Shown here: in pieces, positions 33,890 through 43,652 of the stretch
Numbering within the stretch: the stretch's first letter is position 1
Layout of the letters: every line of letters begins with the position of its first letter
Assembly (NCBI RefSeq): GCF_018687715.1
Contig: NC_056760.1
Location: forward strand, 31,566,001 to 31,630,000
Source of the DNA: Carya illinoinensis
Taxonomy: Eukaryota; Streptophyta; Magnoliopsida; Fagales; Juglandaceae
Reading direction: 5' to 3'
DNA length: 64,000 nt
The notes under the pieces: model-generated
Told to the model about the DNA's origin: nothing
The model's database searches: none
What the model saw: the letters and a program-made list of their open reading frames with translations, nothing else
Position numbers and translations under genes: made by a program

Positions 33890-35274
33890 AAGGTTGATAA
33901 AAAAAGAAAGAGTTAATGTGAGGTTGATCAACAAAGAAATAGAAAAAGTGAGATTAATAAAAAAAAAAGAGAGTAAAAGTGAGGTTGAGCAAAAAAGAAA
34001 GAGTGGGTGTGAGATTGAGGAAGAAAGAAATAGTGAGACCGAAAAAGAGAGAGAAAGAGTAAGATGAAAGAGAAAAAAAAAATGAGGGTGAGGCTAAAAC
34101 CTCAAGAAAAAAAGAGAGTGAAAAGAAAAGCGAGAGTGAAACAAGTGAGAGAAAAACAAAGAGAGAATTGAGTTTTTATGCTAAGGCAAATTTTACTATT
34201 AATAAACTTGACAAACCTTTGCCTAGTGTTGTTGTCTCTTTGTTGCAGGGCTATGAGATCATGATTCCTAGTGGTGTGTTTAGTGGATTGCCACCTATTA
34301 GAGAGATAGAGCATTACATTGATTTTGTGCTAGGTGCGACAATCTCTACCTGACCTTTCTTTGAAGAACGTGAGTCCATGACACACTTGAAAGGACAAGA
34401 TAAGTTGAATAGAATGCATGCCAAGTGGGTGCAATTCATTGAGACATTTCCTTATGTAATCAAGTACATACAAGGTAAGGAAAATTTTGTAGTTAATGCT
34501 TTAGCAAGAAAGTATGTTATTATCTTCATTTTGGATGCAAAGTTATTGAGATTTGAATATGATAAGAAATTACATGCTAATGATGATGACTTTGATAGTG
34601 TGTATGGATTATGTGAGAAAGCATCATTTGGTAAGTTCTATAGACTAAATTGGTACTTGTTTAGAGATAATAGACTTTTTGTGCCTAATAGTTCTATGTG
34701 TGAGTTGCTTGTGCTTGGAGCACATGAATGTGCTTTGATGGGACATTTTAGTGTAAAGAGGACCTTAAAATTATTGCATGACCATTGGTGGGAGTATTGT
34801 TTCCCATTCATTGAGTTTGCATATAGTTGGAATGGTCCCTTTGGTGTAAATAAGAATTTAGGCGTATTGCATGAATTCTTTTGGGAGTATGGTCTGTCAT
34901 TTATTGAGATCACATATAATTGGAGTGGTCATTTTGCTGTAAGGAAAACTTTAGATGTGTTTCATGAACGTTTGTGCGAGTATCATTTTTCATTCATTGA
35001 ATTGTTACATGAACGTTTGTGAGAGTATCATTTGTCATTATTAGAGTTTGCATATAACAAGACCATGCATACTACCATTTCTCATTCATCTTATAAAGTT
35101 GTTTTTTGCTTTAATCCACTTATTCCTTTTGATTTATTGTCTTTACCTATTGATAACAGAAGTAGCTTGGATGGACATTTCCAAATTCTTGATAAAATTA
35201 ATGATACTTCATATCAGTGGATCTTCCAACTAAGTATCATGTGTCTGCTACTTTCAATGTTTCTGATATTTTAA
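33890..35274 (+). pseudogene. G element truncated pol without RT and integrase core
   Basis: 33890-34170 is a purine-rich stretch (Lys/Glu/Ser-rich where open). Then come the segment before RT (LPSVVVSLLQGYE, SGLPPIREIEH, 34168-34350) and a TGA. It jumps directly to the RNase H end and integrase start (THLKGQDKLNRMHAKW from 34378; EFDYDKKLH-like linker; zinc region). RT and most of RNase H are deleted. The integrase core is also gone: after the zinc region, 34755-35060 has repeated units of LHERL-WEYHLPFIEFAYN type. The integrase C-terminal text (SLDGHFQILDKINDTSYQ) ends at 35274. Confidence 0.8.
34755..35060 (+). repeat. Integrase-derived tandem repeat
   Basis: Three longer units (about 100 bases, cores at 34760, 34850 and 34950) and a short unit carry the same order of pieces: VKRTLKLLH, then WEY.FPFIEFAYNW. 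One piece comes from the integrase zinc region and the other from the far end of the core, so the unit spans the deletion joint. Similar repeats are at 35590-35760 (minus) and 63255-63480. Confidence 0.7.
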
Positions 35275-35284
35275 TAAAACCCTA

Positions 35285-35590
35285 GTTCAATGTTTCAATG
35301 AACTAGGGTTTTTGGGAAGGCCTTGTATTTTTAGCCAATGGCTTATTTGGAATTAGCTTAGAATAAGTGGGCTTGCACATATTTAGCCCACATATGTCTT
35401 ATTTATAATGAACTAGGATTTTTGGGAAGGTCTTGTATTTTTTACCAAATGCTTATTTGGAAAGTTATTATTTTATGTGAATTAGGATTTTAGAAGTTAC
35501 TGCAGCACTATTCACTTACGATTTTGGGGGGTTGTTTATTTAAACCACTTGTAGCCTCATTTGAGAAGGTTAGACAACAATGAAAACTCC
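35285..35590 (+). repeat. G LTR fragment at the centre of the inverted element
   Basis: It contains GAACTAGGGTTTTTGGGAAG text found in LTRs at 58250-58430 and, inverted, at 38560-38770. Just before it, AACCCTAGTTCA (35278-35289) and TGAACTAGGGTT (35299-35310) form a small hairpin at the switch point. Confidence 0.65.
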
Positions 35591-36503
35591 GATTATATGC
35601 AACCTCAATGAATGACAAATAATATTCGCACAAACGTTCATACAACACGTTAATGAATGGCAAATAATACTGCAAAAAACATTTGTGCAACATGTCAATG
35701 AATGGCAAATGATATACCCCAAAGTGCTCATATAACACGTCTAAAATCTTCAGCACACCCAAGTTACCGAACAAACTACCTCCATGTCTATCACACATAA
35801 GCAACTCACGCATAAAACTAGTAGGCACACAAAGTCTTTTCTCTCTAAACAAGTACCAATCTAGTTTATAGAACTTACCAAACGATCATTTCTCACATAC
35901 TTCATACACACTATCAAAGTCATCATCACTAGTATGCAATTTCTTATCATATTCAAATCTCAATAACTTTGCATCCAAAATGAAGACAAGGACATACCTT
36001 CTTGATATTGCAACAACCACAAAATTTTCCTTACCATGAGGAAAAGTCTCATTACATTCCTTCTACTTGACATGCATTCTATTAAACTTACCTTGTCCTA
36101 TCAAGTGTATCAAGGCTATCAAGTGTATCAAGGACTTATGTTTGGCATGTAGGACAAATTCTTTTGGCCAAAAGTCATGTTGCCAATTCTCCAATGCTAT
36201 CATACAATCAATTTGATGCTTTATTCCTCTAATAAGTGACAATCCACAAATAACATCGCTAGGCAACACGACTTTATATCCCTGCAACAAAAAGATAACA
36301 ACACTAGGCAAAGATTCATTAAGTTTGTTAGTATTAAAATTCGCCCTAGCATAAAAACTCACTTCTCTCTGTGTTTTTCCCTCACTTTCTTCACTCTCGC
36401 TTTTGTTTTCAATCTCCTTTTTCTTTTCACTCTCTATTCTTCTTTCACTCTCTTTTTCATTTTCACTCTCTTTTTCTCTTTCACTCTCTTTTTTCCTTTT
36501 CAC
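35591..36503 (-). pseudogene. Inverted G copy, truncated pol
   Basis: Minus frames 36503-36063 and 35852-35508 hold the Glu/Lys/Ser-rich stretch, SLPSVVIFLLQGYK, a joint into the RNase H end (WQHDFWPKEFVLHAKHKS) and, after a frameshift, the integrase zinc region with three short repeats (YEHFGVYHLPFID and relatives). The RT deletion here has a different joint from the plus copies: it keeps about 20 more RNase H residues. RT and the integrase core are absent. Confidence 0.72.
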
Positions 36504-36865
36504 TCTCTTTTATTTCACTCCCTTCTTCAACAGTTTTTTTTGAAATCTCAGCCTCACAATTGTTTTTCAACTCTTTCTCACTTTTTCTTGAGGTTTCACA
36601 ATTTCTTTCTTCCTCAATCTCACTCCCACTCTTTGTTTTTCGCTCAACCTCACTTTTACTCTCTCTTTTGTTATCAATCCAGTTTCTCTCTTCCTTTTTT
36701 GATTAACCTCCCTTTCACTCTTTCTTTTTGGATCAACCTTACTTTTCAACTTTAGTTGGTCCTCATGGACCTGTTTTTGGTTAAAGGAGCAAGTTTGATT
36801 GTTTTGCTATCATTTTCAAAACTGTATATGTTTTTGACCCCATCATGGATCACCCTCCTATCATA

Positions 36866-37482
36866 CTACCACGGCCTCCCCAACAAAATCTGGCCAGCAT
36901 GCATAGGTACAACATCACAAAGCACCTCATCCTGATACTTTCCAATTGAAAAAGATACTAGCACTTGCTTATTTACCCTAACCTCCCCATAATCACTCAA
37001 CCATTGCAACTTGTATGGTCTAGGGTGTTTCAAGGTAGGTAAACTCAATTTTTCAACTAGAGTAGTGCTAGCCACATTAGTACAACTTCCTCCTTCAATG
37101 ATCATACTACATACCTTGCTAATGATGTGGCATCTAGTATGAAAAATGTTCTCTCTCTGCTGCTCTATATGATCCATCTTACTTTGTATGTTGAGAGCAC
37201 GCCTGACAACAAGAGAATCACCATACTTCTCATTCTTATACTCATGTTCAATACTAGGCTCACGTCTCCTCCTTGCAGATTTCTAATTAATGCACTTCGT
37301 TGATCCATCCTATCCCTCACTTTCGCCAACATCAGATTTAACCTTTCAAACTTTTGTTGCATGGACTGCAACATAAGGAATGAATTGTCTGCCACTCCAT
37401 TCGGTGTTGAGTCACTATTATGAGATATCGTAATGCTGCACAAAAAGAATGTTAGTGGTAAAAACCTTACACACTCCCTCAC
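36866..37482 (-). pseudogene. Inverted G copy, gag remnant and protease
   Basis: Minus frames 37482-37165 (gag-like N-terminus, with FERLNLMLAKVRDRMDQR) and 37177-36866 (protease-like, RCHIISKVCSMII to ILLGRPW) are separated by a frameshift near 37270-37180. The active-site position reads EGGSC (Glu, about 37094-37096). It parallels 33192-33763 in layout. Confidence 0.75.
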
Positions 37483-38258
37483 GTGTTTAAGCTAGAATAA
37501 TGGCACTCCACTCCTGTTTTACTCTTAATTGGCTTTTTTTTCAGATAATGATCTCACACTCCCTTGCCTTTTACCTCAAGAGTTTTCCCACTCAAGTTCT
37601 TTAAGAACTAATTGAACTCAACAAGACAATACGACCTTGTTTTATTCCAACTAGTAATTAGGTCCAAGAAACAAGAACAAGAGAAAACATGGAAGGAATA
37701 AAATGACACGAGACTCAAGGAATTTATACGATGGAAAGAGTAATTACGAAACAAGATACCAACTAGAAAGATGTATTCAGCCCCTTTAAGGATAAGGCTC
37801 AATCAATTTTTTTTTCGATTTTTTTTTTAATTTTTCTTTTCTTTTCCTTTCTTTTCTTTTTCTCTTCCTTTTTTTTCCACTAATTCAATCACAAACAATT
37901 GATTTAATTATGAAAATCAAACAATTGAATTCAAACACACAAAATTGACAAGGAATGTAAGAGAATCAATGAAACGAGCATTAATGGACAAACTTAGAGA
38001 TGCAAGAAACTCTAGAAATTTCAAACCCTAGATGGTGCAAATTTTGGTAGCCCTTAAACAAGGAATTTCGTCACCCTATGATGGTGAACACGAAACCCAA
38101 ATGATAGAATAATTTGGCAGCCCTAGGTAAAACGAATTTCTGCACTTCCTTTTTTTTTTTTTAACCCTAGAACAATGAAGCCCTAGAATTAAATTTAAAG
38201 ATGCAAGAATTAAAAGATAGAATCATACCTGATTGGAAACCTGGCTCTGAATACCAAA
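37483..38258 (-). other. Inverted G copy, leader and primer site
   Basis: This is the complement of the leader region of the plus copy, with pyrimidine runs (37808-37880, 38147-38162). The primer site TGGTATTCAGAGCCAGG lies on the minus strand at 38236-38256. No gene is seen. Confidence 0.65.
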
Positions 38259-39088
38259 TGATGTGAACTCCAATCGACTCGCTTTGAGACACAACAACAA
38301 TATTGGAAAAACAAACCTGAGAAAGCCAAATCAAGTCAATGGGTGGAGGATCTAGACCCGTTGAGAAATCGTTTCAAGAACTTAGATTATATTAAAATCT
38401 AAACCTGTTGAAGAACCCATCTCAAGAACCCAGATTACAAAGGAGGAATGCCACAAAGGTTGTGATTTACCTTTGATAAGTTCAAGCGTTCAATCAAGAA
38501 CAAGAGGAGATAAACTCAACTCACAATGAATAAAATTCAACAATTTCAAAAACGTTCATATTGTTGTCTAACCTTCTCAAATGAGTTTACAAGTGGTTTA
38601 AATAAACAACCCCCAAAACCCTAAGTGAATAGTGCCGCAGGTATTGTAGCCTGAACAGTGCCGCGCTACAGTAACTTCTAAAACCCTAATTCACATAAAA
38701 TAATAACTTTCCATATAAGCCCTTGGCCAAAACTACAAGGCCTTCCCAAAAACCTAGTTCATTAGAAATAAGACTTATTTGGGCTAAGCATGCTCAAGCC
38801 CACTTATTCTAAACTAATAAAATAAGCAATTTTAATGAAATAAATAAGTCCAAGACTTTCAATAATAATAGGCCCAATTCGTGTCTTCCATAGCATATCA
38901 CATGGATGAAAACTAGATCTCATCCTCTCAAGTCCTTCTTGAATGTTGGGCTCTTGCTAAACACGTCTCAAGTGGATTTCACCCATCCTTGAATAGCTTC
39001 CTTGATCATCCTAACTCTTGATCTTGTAATTGTCTCATCTGAAACTTGCAAAGGATCTTTATGACTTGGTCCACCTTGGGGCCCATCA
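38259..39088 (-). repeat. G LTR, inverted
   Basis: On the plus strand it runs TGATGTGAACTCC to GGGCCCATCA (830 bases), the inverse of the LTR at 31668. It differs in subfamily details and matches the central fragment 35285-35590 better. Confidence 0.85.
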
Positions 39089-39710
39089 TTCCAGATGGGG
39101 CAATTACAAGATCGAGAGCTAAGAAGGGAAATAAAGCAATGCAAGGATTTGTGCAATCCACTTGAGACATTTTAAGCACGAGCCCAACATTCCAGATGGA
39201 CTTGAGAGGAGGAGATCCAGTTTTCATCCGTGTGTTATGCTATGGAAGACACAGCTTGGGCCTATTGTTATTGAAGGCCTTGAACTTATTTATTTCATTA
39301 AAATGGCTTATTTAATTAGTTTAGAATAATTGAATTTATTATGAGAAGGACTTAAGGGCATGATAGGAAAGTAATTGTTTTGTTGAACTAGGGTTTCTAG
39401 AGGGTTATTGTAGTGCAGTACTGTAGCCGCGATACTATTCACTCAGGGGTACTTTTGGAAGATGGAGGCTTTATGTTCACCTAGGGTTTTGTGAGGTTTT
39501 AGTTTAAATACTTTTGTTGCCTCATTTTAAGTAAGATATGAAAGTTTATGAAAGTTGATTAATTTTATTTATTGTGAGTTGAGTTTATCTCCTCTTGTTC
39601 TTCATTGAACATTTGAACTTATCAAAGGTAAATCACAACCTTTGTGGTGTTTCCTCGTTTTTCCAATATTGTTGTTGGGTCTCAAAGCGAGTCAATTGGG
39701 GTTCACATCA
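39089..39710 (+). repeat. G element outer 3' LTR, 5'-truncated
   Basis: It begins TTCCAGATGGGGCAATTAC, equal to position about 45 of the LTR, directly against the end of the inverted LTR. It also lacks about 120 bases near 39655. It ends TTCACATCA at 39710, followed by the TSD copy tagac. Confidence 0.82.
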
Positions 39711-41597
39711 TAGACTCTGTGGTTAAAATTTCTTGTATTTACATTAAAGAGATTGTCTGATTGCACAGAGTACCTAAGTCCATAGTGTTAGACAAAGATA
39801 CGCAATTCACTTCACATTTCTAATAAAGTCTGCAAATGATGCTAGGCACTAATTTCATGTTTAGTAGTGTATATCATCTGCAAACGGACAAACTAAACAT
39901 ACTATTCAAACTTTGGAGGATATGTTTCATGCATGTGTGTTGGAACTAAGTAGCGATTGGGAAAGTCTCTTGCCTTTGATAGAGTTTGCTTACAACAATA
40001 GTTTCCAAGCCATGATACAAATGGCGCCTTATGAGGCACTGTACAGGACAAAATGTACTTTCCTGTTTTATTGGGATGAAGTTTGAGAAAAGAAGGTTCT
40101 AGTGCTTGAAGATTTGTAAGCGGTATGGAAGCAAGTAGCATTGATCTAAGAAAGGATGAAAGTGGCCCAAAGTCAACAGAAACGTTATGCCGATAAACGA
40201 TGAAGAAATCTGGAGTTTGTTGTAGGTGATTGGGTACATATTAAGATTTCACCTATGAAGAGAGTCATATAATTTGACAAGAAAGGAAAATTGAGTAACC
40301 GATATGTAGGACCATGTGAAGTCATAGAAAGGGTTGGTATTGTGGCTTATCGACTACATTTACCCGTTGAAATGCAAGAAGTGCATAATGTCTTTCATGT
40401 ATCATCTTTAAAGAAGAGTTTCGGAGAAAGACAACCAATAGTGATGGAACCCAATAGTATTCGACTTCAGCCTAACTTATCCTACTAGGAATGGCTAGTG
40501 CAAATTGTGGATAGTAGGGAGCAGGAACTGAGAGGATTTAATGAGGAATACCCTCATTTGTTTGTATCTTAGAACTAGATTTTTATGAGAATTTGCATAT
40601 GTGACCGGTGCAAAACTGCAAGTGCACAGTATCGTAGTTTTATAGTAAAGTAATAAGTAGAGTATCGTCCTCAGGGATTGGTACCTTACTCTTGCCAAAT
40701 ACCAAAATTTTACTAATCTCAATTTTATCTAGAGGAATCGCTAAGGTTTTTGTAGTTGCAAATAAACTTAGATCAACTCAAAGAGAAATAAGCAAAGAAA
40801 ATAAAACTGACTTTCAAAGATCAAATTCAATGGGGAAGAAACCTTCTAGGAAATCGATTTCACCATAATTCTTCACTATGCTTTTCTCATCCAGCTAATT
40901 TAACTTAAACCTCTTTTGTCTATTAGCAAATCTCTAATTCATCCAAAAGCCTCTTTCGATAGTCAATTGGAAGTGATTCTAGTTTATCAATTCACACAAG
41001 AGTATGCAAATTAAATAATCAAGAACGCAATAAGACCAATGATTTAATTACTACACAGGTTCATACAAGTCTTTCGATCTCTATACTTACCTATGCTGAA
41101 ATGTCCAAGATCTACCCTATGATTCCCTCTTTCGATAGCAAATCACAAGATTAATAATCATCTAATCAATGGCCAGTTAATTAGAAGCATTAAACTCAGA
41201 ATAAATCAGATAAACAAATAGAGAATAGCATTAAATTAGCATGGACAAACAAGCATAGTTCGGAATTAGGTTACATCGTTTTCCTAGAAAGAAGAAAATT
41301 TAGCTCATGCTAGAATTGGAATTCAACATAAACGAATTCACCATAATTGTTCTGAGAAGATGGGAAGAAGAAAATAAACACTGAAAAATCCTCCTTGCAG
41401 CCTCAACTGGTCGTCAAAAGCTCAAGGGAACGATTCAACGCCTTTCTCCCGTCCGTGCTCGTGTATGAATCCAACGTACGTGCAATAAATTGGAATTCCG
41501 TCTCCAAAACAAATGATTTGAATCCCTCTAGCTATGTTTTTCTCTCCCAAAGAGTGTTCTCCAGTCAAAAACCGCGGCTCTAGAGTGAAGAATGGCC

Positions 41598-41604
41598 TTT
41601 TATA
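41598..41604 (-). promoter_or_regulatory. TATA box in Athila2 3' LTR
   Basis: TATAAAA followed by GGCC on the minus strand, about 40 bases downstream (element sense) of the CGCTCGAGCG array. The copy in the 5' LTR at 47112-47118 would drive the element. Confidence 0.65.
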
Positions 41605-41648
41605 TGGTCCCACGGCGGAAAACCTAAAATCTGTCAAAATACGATGTT

Positions 41649-41935
41649 CGCTCGAGCGGGGTGTCGAGCGCGCGTCGAGCGTTCGACTCTGCCTGATTTC
41701 GCTCGAGCGTCCTATCGAGCGCACATCGAGCGTTCGACTCTGCCTGATTTCGCTCGAGCGTCCTATCGAGCGCACATCGAGCGTTCGACTCTGCCTGATT
41801 TCGCTCGAGCGGCCAATGTCTCCGCTCGAGCGATCTTCGTTTTTCAGCAACCCGCTCGAGCTCCCTGTCGAGCGGCAGTCGAGCGTTTGAATCTGCCTGA
41901 ATTCGCTCGAGCGGCCAAAAGCCTCCGCTCGAGCG
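41649..41935 (-). repeat. 51-base repeat with CGCTCGAGCG palindromes, 3' LTR
   Basis: The perfect palindrome CGCTCGAGCG begins at 41649, 41700, 41751 and 41802 (exactly 51 apart), then at 41823, 41904 and 41926, seven copies in all. Half-sites TCGAGCG fill the spacers. It is the most CpG-rich stretch in the window and lies in U3 just upstream of the TATA box. Confidence 0.92.
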
Positions 41936-41976
41936 AACTTGTAAAATCTGCAATATGAAATTTTTGCAAGCCATCA

Positions 41977-41990
41977 AATACCCCCAAACT
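41977..41990 (-). other. Polypurine tract of Athila2
   Basis: The complement reads GTTTGGGGGTATT directly before the LTR start at 41976. Confidence 0.8.
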
Positions 41991-42669
41991 TACAACTTTG
42001 TTTGTCCTCAAACAAAAAGAAAAACAAATGATAGTTTAGGCAATATCAACTCGACCCCAAAGAGAAGTATCATCATTCACCAAGCTTTTATGAATTTAGA
42101 TTTCATCTCTAGTATCTTACTCTTTTAACATCAAAGATAGCAAGAAAATCAATCAAAAATTTTGCAATTTGTCAAGCAAGAGTTAGGCGTTTACTTCAAC
42201 CTAAAGCTAAGACCTTGAGTGTGTGTGTGATATAGTCAATTTAACCTCAAACCACCTGCAAACTCAGATAAAAGTAGAACAACTAAAATCAAAAGAATTC
42301 TCTTAAAACTTAACCCCATAAGTCCAATTTTCAGAAATCCTCTCCACTAATGTAGTCAACACCAAAATCAAAGATCAAAAGGTCTTTATTAAGGTTGTAA
42401 TGATAGGCCACAGGGTGAGGGTTAAGAAAGAACTGGATATGGGAGATTAAACAAACTGGGAAAATACTTAGTGAAAAGAACATTAAAAGAGAAACTCACA
42501 TGATTCAAATCATAGCTCTTTCTTGGCAATATGCTCATACTTGTGGCATTATAATTGCTGTAATCACTGATGTAATACTAACACTTCCCTTAACAAAATT
42601 TGAGGTAATTCACTTTCCGCTTGGCGACTTCTTTTTTTTCTTTTCTTTTCTTTCTTTCTTTTTTTTTTT

Positions 42670-42701
<32 letters not shown>

Positions 42702-43652
42702 TCAATCACTTCCTTTCTTCTTCTTCTTTTTCTTTGATCAAATAGAGCAAACATAATACGTTTCATCATGAAACCAATTTTCTCTTTTAAATGTAACTCT
42801 CCACCAAAGTATTTTCTCAAACTATCAACGGTAGATTCATTGTTTTTCAGGCTTAGAGCGGGCATGGTTTATGTAGTTTAAAGAATCAATAAAGGCTCAT
42901 GAAGGCTCAAGGGGGTTGACTATGGAAACACACCATGTAATGATGGCATGACATTTAGGACGACTGGGAAAGCTTTTTGGTTATGCCAAAGAAATGCCTA
43001 GATCATTTCTCTAATATTTGGTCTCGACTAGGATTTCGCCTCAAGGACCCATCAACGGATTCTAGAGCAAAGTAAAATCGAACCTCCCTCTTTCAATTAA
43101 TTCAACTTCTTCTCTTCATAAGCAAAATGGAATAAGAGAAAAATGACTATGTGCTCAATTGTGTTCAAGGTCAAAGATTTAAACCAAAGTACCCACAAAA
43201 CTTCACTTGACATAAAAGAAATTTTTGAAAATTTTTCTCAAAACCATCTTCAATCACAAATTTCAGAGTCATAGAGAATTCAATCTTACTCCAATGCATG
43301 CTTGGTAAGAGACTCAAACAACCCATCAACAACCCAAGACTTAGAAAACAAGAGGATCAAATGATTATAGGAGTTTACACCCCCAAACTTAAACTAAGCA
43401 ATGTCCTCATTGTGATGCAAAAGTAAAAAGGATTGAAGAAATAAAGGAACTTCCCTGGTTTCATGGTGAACCTTCCGAGGTTTAAAAATTTTCCAGCTCT
43501 TTATTCTTGCTAAATACCTGCATCAAAAATTAATTTATTAAAACTTAAATAAATAAAGATAATAAAATAAATGAAAGAGTAAAAGATAGATCTATGGGTT
43601 GCCTCCCATAAGCGCTTGTTTTAAAGTCTACAGCCAGACTTTTCAATCTTCA
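41991..43652 (-). other. Non-coding region replacing pol in Athila2
   Basis: There is no long frame on the element strand and no RT, RNase H or integrase motif. It holds a 76-base pyrimidine run on the plus strand (42628-42703, purine on the element strand) and a second C-rich tract near 43380 like a duplicated polypurine tract. The stretch next to gag (GGGTTGCCTCCCATAAGCGC at about 43598) is of a type I recall from other Athila-like elements. Frames such as 42500-42865 are homopolymer artefacts. Confidence 0.75.

Larger units (their letters stand above)
31668..39710 (+). mobile_element. Complex G-family gypsy element with internal inverted copy
   Basis: Outer ends are a plus LTR start (TGATGGGCC, 31668) and a plus LTR end (TTCACATCA, 39710), flanked by cagac (31663-31667) and tagac (39711-39715), so it inserted as one unit into the integrase region of D. 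Inside are a plus copy (LTR 31668-32449, internal 32450-35274), a piece of plus LTR (about 35285-35590), a minus internal copy (about 35590-38258), a minus LTR (38259-39088) and a plus LTR missing its first 44 or so bases (39089-39710). The two arms make an imperfect palindrome of more than 7 kb. RT and the integrase core are absent from both copies. Confidence 0.85.
28870..40601 (+). pseudogene. pol: Chromovirus D pol, split by two G insertions
   Basis: Three pieces of one pol are 28870-29678 (RT start with EDFPNVF and [20 protein letters not shown], catalytic FIDD at about 29512-29523), 30459-31667 (RT end, RNase H with YSDASKMGLG and [13 protein letters not shown], integrase zinc region) and 39711-40601 (integrase core from REIVRLHRVPKS-like text, then SNRYVGPCEVIERVG and HNVFHVSSLKKS, ending near PHLF at about 40550). 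The domain order and the terminal PHLF segment fit Tekay/Del chromoviruses; the chromodomain itself appears shortened. Many stops and frameshifts are present. It has lost function. Confidence 0.85.
40602..41976 (-). repeat. 3' LTR of Athila2
   Basis: On the plus strand it runs TGACCGGTGC to GCAAGCCATCA. The same features lie at +5514 in the other LTR. It contains the CGCTCGAGCG array and a TATA box. The overlapping open frames at 41395-41977 are by-products of the repeat. Confidence 0.93.

Noticed and set aside
36371..36755. Ser/Phe/His-rich plus-strand frames (also 62332-62690 on minus)
   Set aside because: They are complements of the purine-rich Lys/Glu/Ser linker of family G.
41649..41935. 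CRISPR-like regular repeats
   Set aside because: Units are contiguous with near-identical spacers, lie inside an LTR of a plant element, and have no cas genes nearby.
41395..41977. Five overlapping open frames on both strands, with repeated ERNQAESNAR-like proteins (also 46909-47491)
   Set aside because: They are produced by the 51-base CpG-rich tandem repeat, whose unit is divisible by three, and are not independent genes.
42500..42865. Frames with long Phe or Lys runs
   Set aside because: They are homopolymer run artefacts in the non-coding part of Athila2.
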